Assembly: GCA_964543235.1 (NCBI GenBank)
Contig: CAZIXE010000041.1
Span: forward strand, 1-30,517
Direction: 5' to 3'
Source of the DNA: JANMMJ01 sp964543235
GTDB lineage: Bacteria; Pseudomonadota; Alphaproteobacteria; Rhizobiales; Aestuariivirgaceae
Length of the DNA: 30,517 nucleotides
Below the pieces are notes generated by a model, which saw only the letters and a list, made by a program, of their open reading frames with translations, had not been told where the DNA came from and searched no databases. Below, one piece after another: positions 1 through 8,458 of this stretch (position 1 is the first letter of the stretch; each line of letters opens with the position of its first letter). The translations under genes and the position numbers were made by a program.

Positions 1-71
1 AAGCGGTCAATTCATGTGCTACATAAACCGGACAACTTCAGCCGCTCTCTACAGCACCGCGAGCCCCCAAC

Positions 72-1859
72 TCAAAGCACGACCGCGACATCCTCGATAT
101 GAAAGGACGGGCTCCTCGCACTGTTGAAATCGTCAATGGCAAGCCTTCCCGCCAGATGCAGGGGCTGCTGGCGCTCGCTGAGCAACAGTTCACCTAGTGG
201 CGTGCCCAGGGCGCGAAAGGCCACCGCCTTCAGCCTGGTGCCGTCACCGCCGATCAAGGCGCAGCGCACATGGTCGGCCCCCGCGCTATCGGCATAGACG
301 ACGCGATGGGCGGGGAGGGCAAAGACGGGCGGCGGATTGCCGGCCCCGTAGGGACCCGCCTGCTCCACCATCTCGATCAGTTCCAGGGTGGCACCGGCAG
401 CACTGAGCGCCGCATCGATCTCAAGCACGCGCTGGCGCGCCATGCCGGCGGCTGCCGCGAGCTCCTGCTCGAGAAAGGCGCGAAGTTCGCCCAGCCGGCG
501 GCGTTCGACCGTGAGCCCCGCCGCCATGGCATGGCCACCTCCCTTGACGAGGATGCCACGTTCGACCGCATGGCGTATGGCAGCGCCGAGGTCAATGCCC
601 GGCACGGAGCGACCGGAGCCGCTGGCCAGCTCATAACCGCCGGCAAAACCCAGCGCGAAACTCGGCAGGTTAAAGCGTTCCTTGAGTCGCGCCGCAACAA
701 GACCCAGAACGCCGGGGTGCCAGTCCTCGCCGGCCACAACGATGGCGGCGGCATGGCCCTCGCGACCGAGGGCAGCCTCAGCCTGGGCCATGGCCTGGGA
801 CAGCACCGCCATCTCGATTGCCTGGCGCTCGCGGTTCAGGCGCTCAAGTTCGGCGGCAAGCATGCTGGCCCGTCCCCGATCCATCGTGCACAGGAGATCG
901 AGGCTGAGATTGGCGCTGCCGACTCGGCCGGCGGCATTGAGCCGGGGTCCCAGCAGAAAGCCCAATGCATAGGTGTCGGGCCGCCGCTTCAGGCGGGCCG
1001 CATCGGCGAGGGCTGCAAGGCCCGGATTCTGGCGACGGGCCATGATCTTGAGGCCCTGAGTGACATAAGCGCGGTTCAGCCCCTTGAGCGGCACGACATC
1101 GCAAACGGTGGCGAGGGCCACGAGCTCAAGCCATTGCAGCATATTGGGCTCGGGCCGCATTTCCATGTACCAGGCCCTCGCCCTCAGCAGGCGGTTGACC
1201 GCCGCCACCAGAATCATGGTGATGCCGGCGGCGCAGAGATAACCGAAGCCCGACACATCGTCCTGGCGGTTGGGATTGATGACCGCTTCAGCCTCAGGCA
1301 ACAGTTCACCTGCCTGATGGTGATCGACGATCACCACATCCATGCCGAGGTTTCGGGCCTCGGCCAGCGGATCATGGGCCATGACCCCGCAATCAAGGGT
1401 CACCAGCAGACGTGTCCCTTCGGCCTTGAGGGCGCGGACCGCCGCTTCACTCGGACCGTAACCCTCAGTGAGGCGGTCGGGGATGTAAATGTGGCAGTCG
1501 CTGCCGACTGCCCGGAGGAACTGGCGGAACAGCGTGGCCGCGCACACGCCATCAACATCATAGTCGGAAATGACACCGATCGCCTCGCCCGTCGTGATGG
1601 CAGCGGCGATGCGCTCTGCCCCCGGCTCAAGATCGCGCAAGGCGTCGGGTTGCGGCATGAGGCTGCGCAGCGTCGGATTGAGATAGGTCTCGACTTCTTC
1701 GAGGCCGACGCCGCGCGCTGCAAGGACCCGGCCAAGGAGATCCGGCAGTTCGTAGCGCTGAGCGATGGCTTCGGCGGCCCGCGTGTCGTCCAGCCTTGCC
1801 CGCCAGCGCCTTCCGGTCACCGAGCGCTCGACCTTGAGAAAGGCAGGGACAGCGGTCAA
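72..1859 (-). CDS. recJ: Single-stranded-DNA-specific 5'-3' exonuclease RecJ
   Basis: RecJ degrades single-stranded DNA 5' to 3' in recombinational repair and mismatch-repair excision, in the cytoplasm. The 595-residue product has the usual family length. It shows the DHH phosphoesterase motifs in order: DYDVDG at about 99-104, LDCG at about 155-158 and DHH at 179-181, followed by the C-terminal DHHA1 motif GGGHAMAAG and an OB-like tail. These supply the metal ligands of the family. The start is a TTG at 1857-1859 that overlaps the glpX stop as TTGA; the next ATG would lie about 68 codons in and remove conserved N-terminal sequence, so I keep TTG. It is the last gene of hom-glpX-recJ and is probably translated by coupling to glpX. 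No terminator is visible in the 71 bases beyond it. The identification is secure; only the start codon is open. Confidence 0.96.
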   Translation of the reverse strand: MTAVPAFLKVERSVTGRRWRARLDDTRAAEAIAQRYELPDLLGRVLAARGVGLEEVETYLNPTLRSLMPQPDALRDLEPGAERIAAAITTGEAIGVISDYDVDGVCAATLFRQFLRAVGSDCHIYIPDRLTEGYGPSEAAVRALKAEGTRLLVTLDCGVMAHDPLAEARNLGMDVVIVDHHQAGELLPEAEAVINPNRQDDVSGFGYLCAAGITMILVAAVNRLLRARAWYMEMRPEPNMLQWLELVALATVCDVVPLKGLNRAYVTQGLKIMARRQNPGLAALADAARLKRRPDTYALGFLLGPRLNAAGRVGSANLSLDLLCTMDRGRASMLAAELERLNRERQAIEMAVLSQAMAQAEAALGREGHAAAIVVAGEDWHPGVLGLVAARLKERFNLPSFALGFAGGYELASGSGRSVPGIDLGAAIRHAVERGILVKGGGHAMAAGLTVERRRLGELRAFLEQELAAAAGMARQRVLEIDAALSAAGATLELIEMVEQAGPYGAGNPPPVFALPAHRVVYADSAGADHVRCALIGGDGTRLKAVAFRALGTPLGELLLSERQQPLHLAGRLAIDDFNSARSPSFHIEDVAVVL

Positions 1860-2803
1860 ATCTTCTTGCGATTCTTGATCCAGCGGACGGTGCCGGTCGC
1901 CGAGCGCATTACCACGGTTTCGGTCTCCACCGCGTCCGGCAGGAACTTGACGCCGGTGAGGAGCGAACCATCGGTAACGCCGGTGGCGGCGAACATGACG
2001 TCGCCGGAGGCCATGTCGGTCAATGTCAGCTTCTTGTCGAAATCCGTCACGCCCATGGACTTGGCGCGCTTTTTCTGGTCGGCGCTCTTTGTGTGGAGGC
2101 GGCCCTGCATCTGGCCGCCGATGCAGCGCAGCGCCGCAGCAGCCAGAACCCCTTCAGGCGCACCGCCAATCCCCATATAGATGTCGATGCCGGTCTCGGC
2201 GGCATTGGCGGTGTGGATGACGCCGGCCACGTCGCCATCGGTGATGAGCCTGATCGAGGCGCCAGTCTCGCGGACGGCGGCAATCAGGGCCTCGTGGCGC
2301 GGCCGGTCGAGAATGCAGGCGGTGATCTCGCTGGGCTTGACGCCCTTGGCCTTGGCAAGCCGCTTGATGTTCTCCTGGGGCGGCAGATCAAGGTCGACAG
2401 TGCCTTCAGGATAGCCGCCGCCGATGGCGATCTTGTTCATGTAGGTATCGGGTGCGTGCAGGAGGCTGCCACCATCGGCCATGGCGACGCAGGCAATGGC
2501 GTTGGGCATGGCCTTGGCGCAGAGCGTCGTTCCCTCGAGAGGATCGAGCGCAATGTCGATGCGGGCTCCCTTGCCGCCGCCCACCTTCTCGCCGATGTAA
2601 AGCATCGGCGCTTCGTCACGCTCGCCCTCGCCGATCACCACCAACCCATCCATTTCGACGATGGCATTCAGCGCCTTGCGCATGGCATCGACAGCGGCCT
2701 GGTCAGCCTGCTTTTCATCGCCACGGCCTGCCCAGCGTGCGGCGGCAATGGCGGCTGCCTCGGTCACGCGGGCAATCTCGATGGTGAGCATGCGGTTCAA
2801 CAT
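1856..2803 (-). CDS. glpX: Class II fructose-1,6-bisphosphatase GlpX
   Basis: Hydrolyses fructose 1,6-bisphosphate to fructose 6-phosphate in gluconeogenesis and, in autotrophs, the Calvin cycle; some alphaproteobacterial members may also act on sedoheptulose bisphosphate. At 315 residues it has the usual GlpX length. The metal-binding signature of the lithium-sensitive phosphatase superfamily is visible as GEGERDEAP near residues 58-66 and DPLEGTT near 87-93, with the AMPNAIACVAMADGG segment after it. The ATG start is 3 bases downstream of the hom stop, and its TGA overlaps the recJ TTG start, so the three genes form one transcription unit. The context of amino-acid, carbon and repair genes is a conserved order in Hyphomicrobiales rather than a functional module. 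The call is secure; substrate range cannot be read from sequence. Confidence 0.96.
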   Translation of the reverse strand: MLNRMLTIEIARVTEAAAIAAARWAGRGDEKQADQAAVDAMRKALNAIVEMDGLVVIGEGERDEAPMLYIGEKVGGGKGARIDIALDPLEGTTLCAKAMPNAIACVAMADGGSLLHAPDTYMNKIAIGGGYPEGTVDLDLPPQENIKRLAKAKGVKPSEITACILDRPRHEALIAAVRETGASIRLITDGDVAGVIHTANAAETGIDIYMGIGGAPEGVLAAAALRCIGGQMQGRLHTKSADQKKRAKSMGVTDFDKKLTLTDMASGDVMFAATGVTDGSLLTGVKFLPDAVETETVVMRSATGTVRWIKNRKKI

Positions 2804-2806
2804 GGG

Positions 2807-4111
2807 TTACAGCCTTTCGATTCTGATCATGCGCGGCTTCGCGGCGACGTGGCCATCCTTCTCGATGCGCGACAGGGCCTGGCGCATGGCGGTTTCCAGA
2901 GTGTTGTGGGTAATCAGGATGAAGGGAGCGGTAGCACGTTCCTCGTCCTGCCCCCGCATGCCGCGCTGGACGATTGATTCAATGGAAATCGCCTCATCGG
3001 CCAGGATGCTGGCGATTGCGGCTACGGCTCCGGGGCGATCATGGAGTTCCAGCGCCACGTAGAAGCCGCCTTCATGGGCCTTCTCCGGCGCCGGCGTATA
3101 GGGCTTCAGCGCGGCGGCCGGCACACCGAAGGCGGGCCGGCGGTTGGCGCGAGCCACATCGACGATGTCGGATATGACGGCAGATGCGGTCGGGTGGGCG
3201 CCAGCGCCGCGGCCTTCCATCATCAAGTCGCCCACGAAATCGCCGCGCACGACTACCGCATTGAAAACACCGTCGGTATCGGCGACCGGCGAGCCTTTTG
3301 GTATCAGCGTGGGATGCACGCGCTGCTCGATACCTTCGGCAGTCGCCACCGCCACGCCGAGGAGCTTGATCTTGTAGCCGAGTTCGGAGGCATTGCGAAT
3401 ATCGTCCAGCGTGATGGCCTCGATGCCTTCGATCTCGATTGCCGACAGCATGGGCTCGACGCCGAAGGCAAGCGCGGTCAGCACAGCAAGTTTGTGAGCG
3501 GTATCGAAGCCGCCAACGTCGAAAGTGGGATCGGCCTCGGCGTAGCCGAGGGCCTGGGCCTCCTTCAGAACGTCGGCAAAACTCCTGCCCTCGTTGGCCA
3601 TCTTGGTCAGGATGTAGTTGCAGGTGCCGTTCAGGATGCCAAAGACACGGCCAATGCCGTTACCGGCGAGGCCCTCACGAATCGACTTGACGATCGGAAT
3701 GCCGCCGGCCACCGCTGCCTCAAAGTTGAGCATGACGCCGTTCTCGTCGGCCAGGCGCGCCAGGGCGGCGCCATGATGCGCCAGCAGCGCCTTGTTGGCA
3801 GTGATGACGTGCTTGCCGGTCCTGAGTGCCGTTTCTACCGCCGTCCGGGCGGGATCGCCCTCGCCACCAATGAGTTCGATGAAGACGTCGATCTCGCGAT
3901 CAGCCGCGAGCGCCACGGGGTCATCGAACCAGCGCCAGGCGGAAATATCGTGGCCGCGATTCTTACTGCGATTTCTTGCAGATACACCAGAAATCTCAAC
4001 CGGAGTGCCAGCCCGTACCGCGAGCAATCCACGGTGTCTGACCAGACCGTCGAGGACCCCGCTTCCGACCGTCCCAAGGCCTGCCAGGCCCAGTTTCAAA
4101 GATTTGCCCAT
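2807..4111 (-). CDS. hom: Homoserine dehydrogenase with C-terminal ACT domain
   Basis: Reduces aspartate semialdehyde to homoserine with NAD(P)H, the branch point towards threonine and methionine. The 434-residue protein starts with a Rossmann nucleotide-binding segment (GLAGLGTVGSGV at about 8-19), continues with the catalytic/dimerisation domain containing GILNGTCNYILTKM, and ends with an ACT regulatory domain from about residue 350 (ALELHDRPGAVAAIASIL). The ACT domain is the usual site of threonine feedback inhibition. It is a monofunctional enzyme, not fused to aspartokinase. It is the first gene of hom-glpX-recJ. The 160-base divergent region to the cytochrome b561 gene should hold its promoter; TTGCCA with an AT-containing CATAAG about 18 bases on is the best pair I see, but it is weak. 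The ATG start is preceded by AAGG only a few bases away. Confidence 0.96.
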   Translation of the reverse strand: MGKSLKLGLAGLGTVGSGVLDGLVRHRGLLAVRAGTPVEISGVSARNRSKNRGHDISAWRWFDDPVALAADREIDVFIELIGGEGDPARTAVETALRTGKHVITANKALLAHHGAALARLADENGVMLNFEAAVAGGIPIVKSIREGLAGNGIGRVFGILNGTCNYILTKMANEGRSFADVLKEAQALGYAEADPTFDVGGFDTAHKLAVLTALAFGVEPMLSAIEIEGIEAITLDDIRNASELGYKIKLLGVAVATAEGIEQRVHPTLIPKGSPVADTDGVFNAVVVRGDFVGDLMMEGRGAGAHPTASAVISDIVDVARANRRPAFGVPAAALKPYTPAPEKAHEGGFYVALELHDRPGAVAAIASILADEAISIESIVQRGMRGQDEERATAPFILITHNTLETAMRQALSRIEKDGHVAAKPRMIRIERL

Positions 4112-4271
4112 CCCTTGTCCGGCGTCATGTCAATTGCTTTGCGGGCACCTTATGGCGATCCGCGGAGGAATTGGCAAGGAACGCCCGGCCGCATGCTTTC
4201 CGCGTCAGACTGCGGCCGACGGAATCGGGCTTTGTGCCCGTCACTAACAACAGAAGCTGTGGGAAAATACC

Positions 4272-4817
4272 ATGTCAAACACCATGAAAACCCAGCGCTA
4301 CGACAGACTTGCGATGTCGCTGCACTGGCTGATTGCCCTGCTGCTGATACCCATGCTGTTCGCCGGCGAGGAACTCATGGAAAATGAAGGCAGCGGGACG
4401 TTTCTGCCATCCGTTCATGTCTCGATCGGCCTCGCGGTCCTCGTCCTGTCACTGATCAGGCTTGGCTGGCGGTTCGCCCACCCGGCCCCGCCGCCGCCAG
4501 CCGGAACGGCCGCCTGGGAGCTGACAGCTGCCCGGATCGCGCATGCCCTGTTCTATGTCCTCATGATCGGCCTGCCCGTGACGGGGTGGCTGGGGCTGCC
4601 GCACTTTCTGTGGGAGGAGCCGTCGCTCGCGGGGCTCACGGCCTTTGGCCTGGCAGTGCCGGTGGCGCCCGAACTCGGGGTGCCGGCCGGTGCATTGCAC
4701 AACATTGGCAGCAAAGTGGCGATTGCCCTGCTCATTCTGCATGTCGCGGCCGCGCTCAAGCATCAGTTCATCAACCGCGACGAGGTGCTCGCGCGGATGC
4801 TGCCGGGTGCGCGGTGA
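4272..4817 (+). CDS. Cytochrome b561 family membrane protein
   Basis: A 181-residue four-helix membrane cytochrome of the prokaryotic b561 family, which binds two haem b groups and carries electrons in the inner membrane, in E. coli CybB from quinol to superoxide. Hydrophobic helices are visible at about 15-32, 48-66, 88-108 and 145-163. Histidines suitable as haem ligands stand at H18, H49, H143 and H157, the positions expected from CybB, with another at H164. The opening RYDRLAMSLHWLIALLL is typical. The ATG at 4272 has no strong Shine-Dalgarno sequence; the ATG four codons later (4284) is an alternative. It lies 73 bases upstream of phaC on the same strand, but no metabolic link is evident. 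Electron donor and acceptor cannot be deduced. Confidence 0.92.
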   Translation: MSNTMKTQRYDRLAMSLHWLIALLLIPMLFAGEELMENEGSGTFLPSVHVSIGLAVLVLSLIRLGWRFAHPAPPPPAGTAAWELTAARIAHALFYVLMIGLPVTGWLGLPHFLWEEPSLAGLTAFGLAVPVAPELGVPAGALHNIGSKVAIALLILHVAAALKHQFINRDEVLARMLPGAR

Positions 4818-4890
4818 AACCGGAACTCCGCATTGCCGCACAGCATGATCGTCAGTATGGTATGAGGTCACTGGATCATGTGCGACAGAG

Positions 4891-6699
4891 ATGAACGATC
4901 TCAAATCCAACCCGACCGATTTCCGTCTGTCCGACCCGACGACCTTTGCCCGGAATATGGCGCAGGTCTTCGAACATGCGGCCAGGATTGCCTCGGCCCT
5001 GGCGGACAAAAGTGATGTCGCCAAGCAGGAACTCGAAACGCAGATCGTCCCTCTCGAGCAGGTGACCAAGACGCTGGGCGAGATCGCAAAGTCCTACATG
5101 AATGATCCGCAACGCCTCATGGACGCGCAGATGCAACTGTGGTCCGGCTACACCCAGCTCTGGCAGAACGCCTGGGCCAAGTTCCTCGGTCAGGACGTGC
5201 AGCCGGTGGCGCAGCCGGAGCGCGGCGACAAGCGCTTCAACGACAAGGACTGGCAGGAGAACGCGGTCTTCGACTTCATGAAGCAGTTCTACCTGATCTC
5301 GGCGCGTTGGGCGCAGGACCTGGTCAAGAACGCCGAAGGCGTCGACCCGCATACGCGCCGCAAGGCCAAATTCTATGTCGAGCAGATCGCCAACGCGCTG
5401 TCGCCGACCAATTTCGGCCTGACCAATCCGGAAGTCGTCAGGGCAACGCTTGCCAGCAATGGCGCCAATCTGATCGAGGGCCTCAAGCATCTCGAGGAGG
5501 ATCTGAGCGCGGGCGGCGGGCGGCTGCGCATCCGGCAGGTGGACGGCACCGCCTTCGAAATCGGCAAGAACATCGCCACGACACCCGGCAAGGTGATCTT
5601 CCAGAACGACACGCTGCAGCTCATCCAGTACGCGCCCGCGACCGAGCAGGTTTTCGCCATTCCGCTGCTTATCGTGCCGCCATGGATCAACAAGTATTAC
5701 ATACTCGACCTCAATCCGAAGAAGTCATTCGTGCGCTGGGCGGTGGAACATGGCCTCACGGTGTTCGTGGTGTCATGGATCAACCCTGACGAGACGCAGT
5801 CGGACAAAACGTTCTCGGACTACATGCGGGACGGCTTTCTCGCCGCCGTACAGGCGGTACAGGACGCGACCGGGACCGACAAGGTCAATGCCATCGGTTA
5901 CTGCGTCGGCGGTTCGCTGGTGGCGTCGTCGCTTGGCTACATGGCGGCGAAGGGCGACACGCGCATCAATGCCGTCACCTTCTTCACCACGCAGGTCGAC
6001 TTCGAAAAGGCGGGCGACCTGCTCGTCTATGTCGACGACGAGCAGGTGCAGTGGATCGAGGAGCGCATGTCCGACCGGGGCTACCTCCCGGGGCGGCGCA
6101 TGGCCGATGCCTTCAACCTGCTGCGCTCAAACGATCTCATCTGGTCTTATGTCGTCAACAACTACATGCTGGGTAAGGACCCGATAGCGTTCGACCTGCT
6201 GTACTGGAACGCCGATTCCACGCGCATGCCCGCCGGTGTCCATTCCTTCTACTTGCGCGAATGCTACCTCAACAACCGCCTGTCACAGGGCAGGATGGTG
6301 CTCGACAACGTGCGGATCGACCTGAAGAAGGTGACGGTACCGATCTACAACCTCGCGGCGCGCGAGGATCATATCGCGCCGCTCCCGTCGGTGTTCAGGC
6401 TGGGGCAGTTTTTCGGCGGCCCAACCAAGCTGGTCGTGGCGGGCTCCGGCCATATCGCGGGCGTTGTCAATCCGCCGTCGGCGCAGAAGTACCAGTATTG
6501 GACCAATGACAAGGGCGCCGAAACGCTCGAGGAGTGGCTCAAGGGCGCCACTGAACATCCGGGCTCCTGGTGGCCGGACTGGATCGCGTGGATGTCAAAC
6601 AAGAGCGGCGAGAAAGTCCCGGCGCGAATTCCCGGCGAGGGCAAACTCAAGGCGATCGAAGATGCGCCCGGGAGCTATGTCCGGGTGCGGGCAGAATAG
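4891..6699 (+). CDS. phaC: Class I poly(3-hydroxyalkanoate) synthase PhaC
   Basis: Polymerises (R)-3-hydroxyacyl-CoA into polyhydroxyalkanoate storage granules. The 602-residue length is that of a class I, single-subunit synthase for short-chain monomers. An N-terminal helical region (about 1-200) precedes the alpha/beta-hydrolase core. The lipase-like box GYCVGG places the nucleophile at C338; the remaining triad residues are D493 in AAREDH and H521 in GSGHIAG. The motif PPWINKYYILDL at about 264-275 and VVSWINPD before the box are also family-typical. The ATG at 4891 has only a weak upstream GAG. No phaA, phaB, phaR or phasin gene is next to it, so thiolase, reductase and granule proteins must be encoded elsewhere. 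It converges on the CoA-binding protein gene with a 3-base gap and no obvious terminator. Confidence 0.97.
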   Translation: MNDLKSNPTDFRLSDPTTFARNMAQVFEHAARIASALADKSDVAKQELETQIVPLEQVTKTLGEIAKSYMNDPQRLMDAQMQLWSGYTQLWQNAWAKFLGQDVQPVAQPERGDKRFNDKDWQENAVFDFMKQFYLISARWAQDLVKNAEGVDPHTRRKAKFYVEQIANALSPTNFGLTNPEVVRATLASNGANLIEGLKHLEEDLSAGGGRLRIRQVDGTAFEIGKNIATTPGKVIFQNDTLQLIQYAPATEQVFAIPLLIVPPWINKYYILDLNPKKSFVRWAVEHGLTVFVVSWINPDETQSDKTFSDYMRDGFLAAVQAVQDATGTDKVNAIGYCVGGSLVASSLGYMAAKGDTRINAVTFFTTQVDFEKAGDLLVYVDDEQVQWIEERMSDRGYLPGRRMADAFNLLRSNDLIWSYVVNNYMLGKDPIAFDLLYWNADSTRMPAGVHSFYLRECYLNNRLSQGRMVLDNVRIDLKKVTVPIYNLAAREDHIAPLPSVFRLGQFFGGPTKLVVAGSGHIAGVVNPPSAQKYQYWTNDKGAETLEEWLKGATEHPGSWWPDWIAWMSNKSGEKVPARIPGEGKLKAIEDAPGSYVRVRAE

Positions 6700-6702
6700 G
6701 TC

Positions 6703-7233
6703 TCAGCCGCGGTCGGCGATCCCCAGGCTTTGCATCTTGCCGCTGGCGTGCAGTTTCTGCCTGCGCGAAGAGACGAGGCCGGAATTGCCGCCGACCCAGG
6801 CCCATTCGCCCGACAGCTTGCCGTACTCCATCTTGGGACAGCGGTTCATGACCACCTTGAGGCCCTTCGCCTCGGCGAGCCGGGCGGCTTCGTCGTTTCG
6901 CACAGTCAGCTGCATCCAGATCACCTGGGGCCGAGGATCGAGGCGAAGCGCTTCGTGGGTCACGGCAAGGGCCGCGTCGCCGGCCCGGAAGATATCCACC
7001 ATGTCGAGCGGGCGCGGCACTTCAGCGAGACTGGCATAGACTTTCTGGCCAAGTACTTCCCTGCCTGCCATTGCGGGGTTGACGGGGATGACGTCGTAGC
7101 CCTTGTCGAGGAGGTACTGGAGAACGAAGTGGGACGGCCTCACCTCGTTCGACGAAGCCCCGACCAGGGCAATGGTCTTCACGCTCCTCAGGATGCCCCT
7201 GATGTAGTCAGGGTCGTAACTGTCATGGTTCAT
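6703..7233 (-). CDS. CoA-binding (YccU-like) domain protein
   Basis: A 176-residue single-domain Rossmann protein of the CoA_binding_2 (YccU) family, whose members bind CoA but have no established reaction. Visible features are the nucleotide-binding start TIALVGASSNEVRP, the segment YDVIPVNP, VYASLAEVP and the late VMNRCPKME. A longer reading frame opens upstream, but the ATG at 7231-7233 is preferred because it overlaps the stop of the upstream VOC gene as ATGA and begins the conserved MNHDSYDPDYI segment. The order ECHDC3-like crotonase, VOC, CoA-binding suggests an operon connected with CoA esters, which is inference only. The C-terminal 25 residues are not recognisably conserved. Confidence 0.88.
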   Translation of the reverse strand: MNHDSYDPDYIRGILRSVKTIALVGASSNEVRPSHFVLQYLLDKGYDVIPVNPAMAGREVLGQKVYASLAEVPRPLDMVDIFRAGDAALAVTHEALRLDPRPQVIWMQLTVRNDEAARLAEAKGLKVVMNRCPKMEYGKLSGEWAWVGGNSGLVSSRRQKLHASGKMQSLGIADRG

Positions 7234-7655
7234 GGCAGGCGGATCATGCCCTGTTCGTCGAGGGGAAAGAACGGGTTCCAGGCAACTTCCCATAGATGCC
7301 CGTCGGGATCGGCAAAATAGCCACTGTAGCCACCCCAGAAAACGTCTTCGGGCGCCTTGACCAGACTGGCACCGGCTGCCACTGCCTCCTTGATGACAGT
7401 GTCAACTTCCTCCCGCGAACGGACATTGTGGGCGAGCGCCATGCCGCGGAAAGCCGACGGGGGATCTGCCGGCAGATGCGCATCTGCGGCGAGAGCGGCA
7501 TGTCCGAAAAGGCCCAGCAGCATGCCACCAGCCGGGAAAAAGGCGACGCTTTCATTGCCTGCCGTGGAGGCCCTGAAGCCCAGCCGTTCATAGAAGGCCC
7601 TGGAGACCGCAATATCCCTGACGCCCAGCGTGATCAGGCTCACCCGCGGTTCCAT
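7230..7655 (-). CDS. VOC (glyoxalase/bleomycin-resistance fold) protein
   Basis: A 141-residue protein of the vicinal oxygen chelate superfamily, which includes glyoxalase I, extradiol dioxygenases and antibiotic-binding proteins. The paired beta-alpha-beta-beta-beta modules can be followed: SLITLGVRDIAVSRAFYERLGF opens the first, and MALAHNVRSREEVD to GYFADPDGHLWEVAWNP closes the second. The DPDGHLWEV ending carries a candidate metal-ligand glutamate (E in WEV); a histidine on the first strand, typical of glyoxalase I, is absent here (SLITLG). That argues against true glyoxalase I and leaves the substrate unknown. It starts 2 bases after the crotonase stop and its own stop overlaps the next start, so it is cotranscribed with both neighbours. 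Confidence 0.9.
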   Translation of the reverse strand: MEPRVSLITLGVRDIAVSRAFYERLGFRASTAGNESVAFFPAGGMLLGLFGHAALAADAHLPADPPSAFRGMALAHNVRSREEVDTVIKEAVAAGASLVKAPEDVFWGGYSGYFADPDGHLWEVAWNPFFPLDEQGMIRLP

Positions 7656-7657
7656 GC

Positions 7658-8452
7658 CTAGCGGTCCTCCCAGCGGGGCTGGCGCTTGGCAATGAAGGCG
7701 CCGATCCCCTCCTCCGCATCCCGCGCCAGCATGTTTTCGGTCATCACCTGTGCCGCATAGGCGTAGGCTTCGGCTACCGGCATTTCGACCTGATTGTAGA
7801 AGGCCTCCTTGCCGATCCGCACGGTGGCGCGCGATTTGGATGCAATCCGGCGGGCGAGATCAAGGGATGCTTCCGGAAGCTCGGCCGGCGGCACAACGCT
7901 GTTGACGAGGCCAAGGCGCAGGGCTTCGGCGGCTGTCACCGTGTCGCCGGTCAGCAACATGGCCATGGCGTTCTTGCGCGACAGGTTGCGGGACAGCGCC
8001 ACCATCGGCGTCGAGCAGAACAAACCGATGTTGACGCCGGGCGTGCAGAAGGTTGCGTGGTCGGCAGCCACGGCCAGATCGCAGCTCGCGACCAACTGGC
8101 AACCTGCCGCACTGGCCATGCCCTGGACTTCGGCGATGACCGGCTTGGGATGGCGCATGATCGCCAGCATGAGATCGGAACATTGGCGAAAGATCGCGGC
8201 GAAATAGGCGGCGCCGCGATCGGGGTCATTGCGGCGGGCCGTGAGCTGTTTGAGATTGTGTCCGGACGAGAAGACGGGACCCGTTGCCGCGATGATTACG
8301 ACCCGGCAGGCATTGTCCTGCGCCGCGCCCGCAAGGCCTGCTGCGAGTGCCGCCATCATCTCCTCGGACAGGGAATTGCGGCTGGACGGATCGTTGAGGG
8401 TCAGCCGGCAGATGCCGGCATCGGGAAAGGCTGTGTCAACGGGAGAATACAT
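7658..8452 (-). CDS. Enoyl-CoA hydratase/isomerase family protein, ECHDC3-like
   Basis: A 264-residue crotonase-fold protein. The oxyanion-hole segments are present (FSSGHNLKQL near 61-70 and GMASAAGCQLVASCD near 111-125). However, both catalytic glutamates of enoyl-CoA hydratase are replaced: the position equivalent to rat E144 is Q119 in AGCQL, and that of E164 is G139 in CTPGVNIG. The sequence GCQLVASCDLAVA followed by TPGVNIGLFCSTP closely resembles mitochondrial ECHDC3, where these substitutions also occur. It therefore probably binds acyl-CoA but does not hydrate by the classical mechanism. It heads the unit with the VOC and CoA-binding genes. The ATG start is 6 bases downstream of the stop of the exported-protein gene, so that gene may be in the same operon. 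Confidence 0.92.
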   Translation of the reverse strand: MYSPVDTAFPDAGICRLTLNDPSSRNSLSEEMMAALAAGLAGAAQDNACRVVIIAATGPVFSSGHNLKQLTARRNDPDRGAAYFAAIFRQCSDLMLAIMRHPKPVIAEVQGMASAAGCQLVASCDLAVAADHATFCTPGVNIGLFCSTPMVALSRNLSRKNAMAMLLTGDTVTAAEALRLGLVNSVVPPAELPEASLDLARRIASKSRATVRIGKEAFYNQVEMPVAEAYAYAAQVMTENMLARDAEEGIGAFIAKRQPRWEDR

Positions 8453-8458
8453 GCGGCG

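Noticed and set aside
1..71. A gene or RNA in the 71 bases downstream of recJ
   Set aside because: No ORF with a supported start, tRNA fold or terminator hairpin could be recognised in this short stretch.
270..2180. A 636-codon plus-strand frame antisense to recJ and glpX
   Set aside because: It lies opposite two clearly conserved genes, its translation is low-complexity-like and has no recognised domain, and GC-rich DNA commonly leaves the antisense frame open.
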